A stretch of DNA of 64,000 nt from NCBI RefSeq assembly GCF_022213955.1, contig NZ_JAKNTW010000002.1:62001-126000 (forward strand), written 5' to 3'. The DNA is from Dolomitihabitans soli. Its GTDB lineage: Bacteria; Actinomycetota; Actinomycetes; Streptosporangiales; Streptosporangiaceae. The notes beneath the pieces are model-generated. The model was not told the origin of the DNA, did not search any database, and saw nothing but the letters and a program-made list of their open reading frames with translations. The position numbers and the translations under genes are program-made. Shown piece after piece: positions 57,705-64,000 of this stretch; the first letter of the stretch is position 1; every line of letters begins with the position of its first letter.

Positions 57705-59924
57705 ATGGCGGCGACCGGTGAGTGGCGCGTGCCCGGCTATACCGAGGTGCGAGGGCTCGGCACGGGAGGGAGCGGCCGCGTCGTGCTGGCCACCCACGAC
57801 GCGTCGGGCGGCACGGTGGCGATCAAGTATCTGGCCGACGTGCTCAGGGCCGACCCCGCGTTCCTCCAGCGCTTCCAGCAGGAGGCGCGGATGATGGTCG
57901 AGCTGACGGATCCCCACGTCGCCCGGCTGTACGAGTACGTCCAGACTCCGCAGGGCGCGGCCATCGTGATGGAGCCGGTGAACGGGGTCTCGCTGCGCGC
58001 GCTGCTCCGCGAGAACGGCTCGACGGGGCCCGAGGCGGCGCTGGTCGTGCTCAAGGGCTCGCTGCTCGGGCTCGCGGGAGCGCACCGGCTGGGCCTGGTG
58101 CACCGGGACTACAAGCCCGAGAACGTGCTGGTCCAGACCGACGGCGTGAGCAAGCTCGTCGACTTCGGCATCGCGGTGCGCGCGGGCGAGGGCGGGATCG
58201 CCGCAGGAACGCCGCCCTACATGGCCCCCGAGCAGTGGGAGGGACGGCCGGCGTCGCCCGCGACCGACGTCTACGCCGCGACGGCCGTGTTCTTCGAGTG
58301 CCTGACCGGTCACCGGCCCTACCAGGCGACCGCGCAGATCGTGCTCAGGTTCCAGCACGAACGCGCTCCGGTGCCCGTCGGCGAGGTGCCGGAACCGGTT
58401 CGCGAACTGGTGGCCAGAGGACTGGCCAAGGACCCGTTCGCGCGGCCCGAGGGGGCGGCGGCGTTCGTGGCGGAGCTGGAGCGGGTGGCACGCCAGGCGT
58501 ACGGCGAGGAGTGGGAGGAGCGAGGGCGGCGACGGCTCGCCGCGCTGGTGGCGCTGCTCGCGCTGCTGCTCCCGATCCAGCAGCCGCCGGTCCCCGCCGG
58601 CGGCAGCACGCTGTTCCGCACGACACTCGACTCGCTCAGGCGGTCGGCGCGCGGGAACGCCAAGCTGCTCGCGGTGGGCGCCGGCGTGCTGATCGTGGCG
58701 GCGGGCGCGACCACCTACGTGCTCGCGGCCGACAGGCCGCCCGCCCAGCGGATCGACATCGTGGCGGCCGCACCGACCGAAACGCCGACCCTGCCCGCTC
58801 CCGCGGAGATCCTGCCCCCGGTGGAGACCTCCCCCACGCCCGTCGACCCACCGCCGGGCGGGGAGGACTCCCCCGAGGCGGACCGTCCCACCAGTGAGCA
58901 GCGCGCTCCCACCGGCCCGGCCGCCACCCCCAGCCAGACGGACGAGCCCACCGCCGCCACGGCCACGCCCACCCCCAAGACGCCCACCCCCAAGGCCCCC
59001 AGAACCACGCCTCCCCGGACCACACCCCGCGTCACCCCGCCCCCCACCTTGAACCCCACCTTGAACCCGCCCACCAGAAGACCACCCACCAGAACGCCGA
59101 CACCGACACCGACACCCACGCCCACACCGACACCGACGCCCACACCGACGCCGCCGACCACGGTGCGGAACCTGGAGATCACCGGCCTGTCGGTGGACCG
59201 CGCCCCCGGCCGTACCCTCCGGGCCGCCTTCTCCCTCACCACCACGGGCACCGCGAGGCTGACCATGCGAGCGGACGTCCTGGCCGCCGGCCGTACGGTC
59301 GACAGCAGGCGGTCCACGCTGAGCGGCGACACGTCCTACACCCGGCGGGTGTCCTACACCTTCCCCGAGCGGCCCTGCGGCACCACCGTGGGGATCAGGG
59401 TCACCGTCGGAGCGAAGACCGCGACCCGCCAGGTACGGGTGACCTGCCCGCCCAGCGTGCGCTCCGTCGAGGTGCTGCGGGCCGTGGTGGGCCAGTCCGG
59501 CGGTGAAGGCGGCGAGACCAGGGGCAGGTCCGCGGCCGCCGCGGCGGGCGAGAGGATCGGCGCGTCCGCGACGGTCCGGGTGATCACCGGCAGCACCGCT
59601 CCCGTACGGCTGAGCGTGGCGCTGCGCCTGGGCGGCCAGACCTTCCGGGCGGGGGTCACGCTGTCGGGAGAGACGTCCTACACCACCACGGTCACGCTCG
59701 ACGCCGGGAAGATCCCGTGTGGGACGGCCTGGCAGGTCACCGCGGCGACCTCGCCCACCGCCGGGAACGGCTCCGACACCTTGACGGGAAGGACCGCGGC
59801 CTGCCCCGAACCGACGGAGGAGCCGACGGGGCAACCGACCGAGGAGCCGACGGAGCAACCGACGCGGGAACCGACCGGCAAGCCAGAAGAGTCACCCAAG
59901 ACGAAGAACCCCGAGATCGGATGA
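57705..59924 (+). CDS. Ser/Thr protein kinase, membrane-spanning
   Basis: 739 residues from ATG 57705 (GGAG 6 nt upstream). Kinase domain about 1-265: GTGGSGRVVLA P-loop, VAIK41, HRDYKPEN with D135, D153-FGIA, APEQ activation loop. Then a short linker, one membrane helix (LLAVGAGVLIVAAGATTYVLA), a long Pro/Thr region (TPTPTPTPTPT repeats), and two copies of a beta-sandwich ectodomain (RNLEITGLSVDRAPGRTLRAAFSLTTTG; VRSVEVLRAVVGQSGGEGG). It should phosphorylate cytoplasmic Ser/Thr in response to an outside ligand or the cell wall. Paralogous to the next gene. Confidence 0.9.
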   Translation: MAATGEWRVPGYTEVRGLGTGGSGRVVLATHDASGGTVAIKYLADVLRADPAFLQRFQQEARMMVELTDPHVARLYEYVQTPQGAAIVMEPVNGVSLRALLRENGSTGPEAALVVLKGSLLGLAGAHRLGLVHRDYKPENVLVQTDGVSKLVDFGIAVRAGEGGIAAGTPPYMAPEQWEGRPASPATDVYAATAVFFECLTGHRPYQATAQIVLRFQHERAPVPVGEVPEPVRELVARGLAKDPFARPEGAAAFVAELERVARQAYGEEWEERGRRRLAALVALLALLLPIQQPPVPAGGSTLFRTTLDSLRRSARGNAKLLAVGAGVLIVAAGATTYVLAADRPPAQRIDIVAAAPTETPTLPAPAEILPPVETSPTPVDPPPGGEDSPEADRPTSEQRAPTGPAATPSQTDEPTAATATPTPKTPTPKAPRTTPPRTTPRVTPPPTLNPTLNPPTRRPPTRTPTPTPTPTPTPTPTPTPTPPTTVRNLEITGLSVDRAPGRTLRAAFSLTTTGTARLTMRADVLAAGRTVDSRRSTLSGDTSYTRRVSYTFPERPCGTTVGIRVTVGAKTATRQVRVTCPPSVRSVEVLRAVVGQSGGEGGETRGRSAAAAAGERIGASATVRVITGSTAPVRLSVALRLGGQTFRAGVTLSGETSYTTTVTLDAGKIPCGTAWQVTAATSPTAGNGSDTLTGRTAACPEPTEEPTGQPTEEPTEQPTREPTGKPEESPKTKNPEIG
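59098..59157 (+). repeat. Coding Pro-Thr tandem repeat
   Basis: A run of ACACCG/ACGCCC-type hexamers encodes Thr-Pro repeats in the linker of the first kinase. Slippage-prone, so length may vary between strains. Confidence 0.8.
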
Positions 59925-60025
59925 TCTACGATACAGATGCGTGATTTATCGGCGGATGTGGCTTCCGCTCATTAAGCTACGTCCGTCTGATACGGGTGGG
60001 GGCCCAGGCATAAGGGAGAACGTCT

Positions 60026-61987
60026 ATGTTCGGCATGCCGTCAGCCTGGCAGGTCCCCGGGTTCACCGAGATCCGCGAGCTGGGCTCCGGTGTCTCGGGC
60101 CGCGTGGTGATGGCCAGGCACGACACCGACGGCCTGATGGTGGCGATCAAGTATCTGTCCGACGAACTCCGCGAGGACGTGGGGTTCGTGGCCAGGTTCC
60201 GCCGCGAGGCACGCTTACTGGAGTCGCTCGACGATCCACAGGTGGCCCGGCTCTACCAGTACGTGGAGTCGGGCGAGGGCGCGGCCATCGTGATGGAGCT
60301 GGTGGACGGCGTGGCGCTGCGCGCCCTGCTCCGCACCGAGGGGCCCACCGGGCCTGAGGCCGCGCTGACCATCCTGAAGGGGGCGCTGCTCGGCCTGGCC
60401 ACGGCGCACGCGGCGGGCGTCGTGCACCGCGACTTCAAGCCCGAGAACATCATGGTCGGCGACGACGGCGCCAGCAAACTCGTCGACTTCGGCATCGCCG
60501 TACGCTCCGGCGAGGGCGGGAGCGCCGCGGGGACCCCGCCGTACATGGCGCCGGAGCAGTGGACGGGCGCGCCGGCCGGTCCGGCCACGGACGTGTACGC
60601 CGCGACCGTGGTGTTCTTCGAGTGCCTCACCGGCAACCGGCCGTTCCGGTCGCGGAACCTCGCCGCGCTCGCGCACGACCACCAGTCCACGCCGCCGCCC
60701 GTCGAGGAGATCCCGCCGCCGCTGCAGTCCTTCGTCGAGCGCGGCCTGGCCAAGCAGCCGGCGGGGCGCCCGCCCACCGCGGCGGCCTTCCTGACCGAGC
60801 TGGAGGCCGTGGCCGCGGACGCCTACGGCCCCGACTGGGAACGCAAGGGACGGCGCCGCCTGGCGGCGCTGGCCGGGTTGCTGGCCCTGCAGTTCCCGCT
60901 GGCCAACCAGCCGCCCGGCTTCGACACCTCGCTCGCCGAGACCCGGCTCGGCGACAACTCGGGGCACGCCCGGAACACGGGGCGCGCCCGGAACACGGAG
61001 CGGGGCGGGAACTTCGGCGCGGACGCCGAGCCGAACCTCGCCGCCGAACTGGCGGACGTCCCGCTGCGCAGGCTCGGCGTGAAGATCGCCGTCGGGGTCG
61101 GATGCGTCGCGATGGTGACGGTGGTGGCCATCGCGCTGCTCAACTCCGGCGGCGAGGACCCCGAGCTCAGGGCGCAGACCTCCACGGCCACCCCGACCGT
61201 GTCGCTCTCTCCGGCCGAGGAGCCGACCGCCGACCCCACGCCGGAGCCCTCCGAGCCCGTGGCGGAGGAGCCCTCGCCGACACCGACCGCCACGGTGAGC
61301 GCGGCCCCCACCACAGCGCTCCCTCCGGTGCCCACCTCGACGCCGACGCCATCCGCCAAGCCGTCCAAGACACCGTCGAAGAAGCCGACCGAGAAGCCCG
61401 CCAAGAAGCCGACGCCGAAGCCGACGCCCTCTTCCGAGGCGACCCCCAGCCCGACGCCGGAGCCCTCGATCAGCTACGGCGGGCCCGAGGACCCGAAGCC
61501 CCGCCCGACACCCACCCCCACGCCCTCGATCACCAGTCCCCCGCCGCAGCCCCCTCGGCCGTCGCAGCCGACGACCCCGCCCCCCACCCCGACCCAGACG
61601 ACGCCCACCAAGACGGAGAATCCGCAGGCCACCGGTGAGATCTCGCCCAGCGCGCCGGCCACCCCGACCCTGCCCCAGTCGCCGTCCGAGAACCCATCCG
61701 AGAACCCGTCCGAGAGCACGGGAACCGCTCCCCGGATCGACGTCAGACTCTCCCTCGGCGGCCCGGTCACCCGATCCCCGTCCGCGGACGCCGAACCCGG
61801 CCACCGGCTCGACGTCGAACTCTCGCTCAGCGGACCTGGCCGGTCCCCGTCCGAGGGCACCGAACCCGCCCCGCGGCTCGACGCCGGACTCTCACTCGGT
61901 GAGTTGTCGCTTCTCGGCCTCGTGACGGCGGGCCTGGTTCCGTTCACACTGGCGAGGAAGCAGGGACGGCACCGGAGGCGGCGCTAG
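60026..61987 (+). CDS. Ser/Thr protein kinase with two membrane segments
   Basis: 653 residues from ATG 60026 (AAGGGAGAACG upstream). Kinase domain about 1-265: GSGVSGRVVMA, VAIK42, HRDFKPEN with D136, D154-FGIA. A membrane helix follows (about 351-371, KIAVGVGCVAMVTVVAIALL), then a Pro/Thr/Lys-rich region (KPSKTPSKKPTEKPAKKPTP). The C-terminus holds three short related units (RIDVRLSLGG; HRLDVELSLSG; RLDAGLSLG), then a second hydrophobic helix (LSLLGLVTAGLVPFTLA) and a basic tail (RKQGRHRRRR). The final helix-plus-Arg tail recalls a sorting signal but no LPXTG is seen. Paralogue of the kinase at 57705. Confidence 0.9.
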   Translation: MFGMPSAWQVPGFTEIRELGSGVSGRVVMARHDTDGLMVAIKYLSDELREDVGFVARFRREARLLESLDDPQVARLYQYVESGEGAAIVMELVDGVALRALLRTEGPTGPEAALTILKGALLGLATAHAAGVVHRDFKPENIMVGDDGASKLVDFGIAVRSGEGGSAAGTPPYMAPEQWTGAPAGPATDVYAATVVFFECLTGNRPFRSRNLAALAHDHQSTPPPVEEIPPPLQSFVERGLAKQPAGRPPTAAAFLTELEAVAADAYGPDWERKGRRRLAALAGLLALQFPLANQPPGFDTSLAETRLGDNSGHARNTGRARNTERGGNFGADAEPNLAAELADVPLRRLGVKIAVGVGCVAMVTVVAIALLNSGGEDPELRAQTSTATPTVSLSPAEEPTADPTPEPSEPVAEEPSPTPTATVSAAPTTALPPVPTSTPTPSAKPSKTPSKKPTEKPAKKPTPKPTPSSEATPSPTPEPSISYGGPEDPKPRPTPTPTPSITSPPPQPPRPSQPTTPPPTPTQTTPTKTENPQATGEISPSAPATPTLPQSPSENPSENPSESTGTAPRIDVRLSLGGPVTRSPSADAEPGHRLDVELSLSGPGRSPSEGTEPAPRLDAGLSLGELSLLGLVTAGLVPFTLARKQGRHRRRR

Positions 61988-62010
61988 ATGCTCGGAGTGA
62001 TCAGGCGAGC

Positions 62011-63453
62011 GTGCATATGAACGCGCACAGGGGGCGGATCGCCGGGTTCCGGCTGGCCGGACGGGGCAGCCTCGGCGAGGTGGGGACCTGGAGCGATGCC
62101 CTGGCCCCGGACGGCTCGCGGGCCGGCGCGCTGCTGTTCGACGAGTTCCTGGTGGCCGTGCCGGGTGCCACCCAGCGGCTGGCCGCGACCGTGGCGGCCG
62201 ATCGCCGGCTCACCCAGGGCGGGCAGACGGGCCTCCTGCCGATCGTGGACCTGGTGGCCGCGAGCGGCGAGGTCTGGCTGCTCACCGGTCATCCGGCGAG
62301 CCCGGCCGTGGCCGATCTGCTGACCGGTACCGGCGGCCCCGCGCCCGATGCGGGAAGCGCGGCCACCGTCCTGGTGGAGTCGGCGCAGACCCTGCTCGCC
62401 GTACACGCGGCGGGGCTGGCGCACGGCTCGCTCCAGCCGGGGAACGTCGTGATCGGCGACGACGGCGCGACGTTGCTGGCGGAGCGTGGCCTGAACGACG
62501 CGCTGCGCGGCCGTACGCCGGCGCCCGAGCAGGACGTCGCGGCGTGGGCCTCGCTCGCCCGCGCTCTCGCCCCGGGGTGGGCGGGCGCGTCTCCCGCCGC
62601 GGCCGAACTGATCGAGCGGGCCGCGACCACCTCGACCACGTACGGCCTCGCCGCGGCCCGCGACCTGCTGGTGGCCGGGCGCGAGCACTTCCCCGACGGG
62701 TTCGCCGGACGTGACCGGCTGGTGGCGGCGACCCGCTGGTGGCGGCACGACCAGGGGGCCACGGACGTGGGCCCGACCGCGTACGGCGACCGCGACGAGG
62801 GCGAGATCGTCACGTTGCTGCACGTTCCTTCACCCGTCGTGGCCCCGCCCGTTCCTGCTGCCGTGCCTTCGGAGGCGTCCGCGCCCATGCCGGTCTCCGC
62901 GTGGGAGACCGACGAGCCGGAGGTCCGGTTCGGTCCCGGTCTGCCCACCGAGAGCACCGCGGAGCAGATCTGGCGGGCCGGGCGGCAGGAGAACACCGTC
63001 CACCAGCAGGAGCGGCGGTCGGCGGAACGCGCCGCGTCCAGGAAGCGCCGCCGTACGGCACTGTCCGCGGCGGTCTTCGCGCTGGTCATCGCGGGGGCGG
63101 TGCTGGCCTGGCTGCTGCTGGGCGGCAGCGGGCCGACGCTGGCCGTGTCGGGGGTGGACGTCAAGGCGCCGAAGAAGACGCAGGGCTGCGACTCGGCCAT
63201 CGTGATCACCGGGGTGATCACCACGAACGGGGCGGACGGGCAGGTGCGCTACGAGTGGCGGCGCAGCGACCGCAAGCAGGCCATCCAGCAGACCGAGGCG
63301 GTGCGCGCGGGAACCACCTCCTACGAGGTGAACCTGAGATGGACGGTGAAGGGTGAGGGATCCTTCAAGGGAACCGCCACGCTGAGGGTGCTCTCACCGC
63401 CGGGTGAGAAGCGGATCCAGGACAAGGCGACCTTCACCTATCGATGTCGGTAG
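62011..63453 (+). CDS. Membrane-anchored pseudokinase
   Basis: 480 residues from GTG 62011 (ATG 62017 also possible). The N-terminal half follows a kinase fold (GRGSLGEVGTWSDAL) but the catalytic parts are lost: the VAIK Lys is replaced (ALLFDEFLVAV), HRDLxxxN reads H138-GSLQPGN145, and DFG reads DGATLLAE. So the HRD Asp and beta-3 Lys are missing. After a linker and one membrane helix (about 350-370, AAVFALVIAGAVLAWLLL) there is a beta-rich ectodomain (ITGVITTNGADGQVRYEWRRSDRKQ) ending in Cys. It resembles the kinases upstream and may regulate them or serve as a scaffold. Confidence 0.85.
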   Translation: MHMNAHRGRIAGFRLAGRGSLGEVGTWSDALAPDGSRAGALLFDEFLVAVPGATQRLAATVAADRRLTQGGQTGLLPIVDLVAASGEVWLLTGHPASPAVADLLTGTGGPAPDAGSAATVLVESAQTLLAVHAAGLAHGSLQPGNVVIGDDGATLLAERGLNDALRGRTPAPEQDVAAWASLARALAPGWAGASPAAAELIERAATTSTTYGLAAARDLLVAGREHFPDGFAGRDRLVAATRWWRHDQGATDVGPTAYGDRDEGEIVTLLHVPSPVVAPPVPAAVPSEASAPMPVSAWETDEPEVRFGPGLPTESTAEQIWRAGRQENTVHQQERRSAERAASRKRRRTALSAAVFALVIAGAVLAWLLLGGSGPTLAVSGVDVKAPKKTQGCDSAIVITGVITTNGADGQVRYEWRRSDRKQAIQQTEAVRAGTTSYEVNLRWTVKGEGSFKGTATLRVLSPPGEKRIQDKATFTYRCR

Positions 63454-63510
63454 CCGCTGGGATGCCGCCCGCAAATGCACGGCAAAGCGGTTCTTACTAC
63501 TCTGGCCGCC

Positions 63511-64000
63511 ATGACCACGCAAACCCCCGCCGGCTGGTATCCCGATCCCTACGGATCCCCACAACTCCGTTGGTGGGACGGGAACCAGTGGACCGATGCC
63601 ACCCACCCGCTGGAGGGCCCTGGCCGGCAGACACCCCAGACCGGGCCGCAGCAGCACCAGCCGGGCCCGCCGACCGGGCCGCAGCACCACCAGCAGATGC
63701 CCCAGACCGGCGCTCAGCAATACCAGCAAGGCCCGCCGACAGGGCCGTCCGCCGTTCCCTCCGCCCAGCAGGGCGGCCAGGGCCAGCCTCAGGGCGGCAT
63801 CGGCGCTCCCCCATCGCAGTACCAGGACGGCGCCGACGCACCTCCGCCGCAGTACCAGGGCGGACCTGACGCACCTCCGCCGCAGTCGCAGGGCGGACCT
63901 GACGCGCCGACCGACCGGGTTTCGCAGCAGTACCAGGGCGGACCCGACGTGCCGACCAACCGGATGCCGGGGCAGCCCACCGGTCAGTGGGGCGGCCAGC
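63511..64000 (+). CDS. DUF2510 domain protein, cut by window end
   Basis: Starts at ATG 63511 (MTTQTPAGWYPDPYGSPQLR), a DUF2510 domain with the invariant GWYPDP and RWWDGNQWT. It is followed by a Gln/Pro/Gly-rich repetitive region (QYQGGPDAPPPQ and relatives, from about residue 40 to the window edge). DUF2510 usually sits at the N-terminus of membrane or secreted proteins in actinomycetes. The frame has no stop before 64000, so length and C-terminus are unknown. Same strand as the pseudokinase, 57 bp after it. Confidence 0.85.
   Translation, partial: MTTQTPAGWYPDPYGSPQLRWWDGNQWTDATHPLEGPGRQTPQTGPQQHQPGPPTGPQHHQQMPQTGAQQYQQGPPTGPSAVPSAQQGGQGQPQGGIGAPPSQYQDGADAPPPQYQGGPDAPPPQSQGGPDAPTDRVSQQYQGGPDVPTNRMPGQPTGQWGGQ

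Noticed and set aside
59098-59157. Regular short repeats considered as a CRISPR array or microsatellite element
   Set aside because: Hexamer units are in frame and encode a Pro-Thr linker; no spacers.
57420-59858. An 812-codon minus-strand frame over the first kinase
   Set aside because: Antisense shadow of a gene with full kinase motifs.

Overview
This is a very GC-rich actinomycete chromosomal window. Codon third positions are strongly G/C, GTG starts and GTGA/ATGA stop-start overlaps are common, and there are large SARP/AfsR-type regulators, Ser/Thr kinases with Pro/Thr-rich ectodomains, an F420-type (Ddn-like) protein and a DtxR-type iron box. The gene mix would suit a Streptosporangiales genome (Nonomuraea/Streptosporangium-like), but that placement is inference. 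I saw no rRNA, tRNA, CRISPR array, transposase, integrase or origin.

Layout. 0-16.8 kb is mostly housekeeping and envelope: APC permease, two tandem paralogous small lipoproteins, DUF2079 membrane protein, GT4 glycosyltransferase, PIG-L deacetylase, YbhN/LPG-synthase-like membrane protein, a large BTAD-ATPase regulator, a DedA protein behind an iron box, a D,D-carboxypeptidase, a secreted EEP nuclease, a small secreted protein, a SpoU methyltransferase with an overlapping DUF4184 gene, and a CDF-like membrane protein. 17-21 kb holds a solute-binding/VWA fusion and an ECF sigma factor fused to a membrane-anchored ectodomain. 21-28.4 kb is an exopolysaccharide block (two GT2s, a polysaccharide deacetylase, a flippase and a large multi-pass protein); related genes recur at 50-55 kb (GH39-like hydrolase, FemAB/CelD-like acyltransferase, DegT-like aminotransferase). 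28.7-32.9 kb is a redox/detoxification block: HxlR regulator, hydrolase, LLM flavoprotein, divergent Ohr/OsmC, and a Ddn-hemerythrin fusion.

33-49 kb is the accessory core. A 71-bp direct repeat (33242 and 35204) flanks a TetR gene, its operators and gene remnants. Then come an NB-ARC/TPR NLR-like protein with an N-terminal amyloid-signalling-like motif (37097), a three-gene minus-strand operon (glycosyltransferase-like, degenerate PfkB, PfkB), a SARP-NB-ARC-TPR activator (42292) with three direct repeats upstream, and a 125-aa Bell-like protein (45942) whose C-terminus carries a matching motif. Directly after this is a compact RiPP locus: a cytochrome P450, a 21-aa precursor with a very strong ribosome-binding site ending in QAWFIW, and a SAM methyltransferase. 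The precursor and P450 resemble the atropopeptide (tryptorubin) family.

55-64 kb has a MocR regulator divergent from its likely pyridoxamine-phosphate-oxidase-family target, then two Ser/Thr kinases, a pseudokinase and a DUF2510 protein cut by the window end. The two most notable finds are the atropopeptide-like locus at 46.9-49.1 kb and the NLR/Bell amyloid-motif pair at 37.1 and 45.9 kb.
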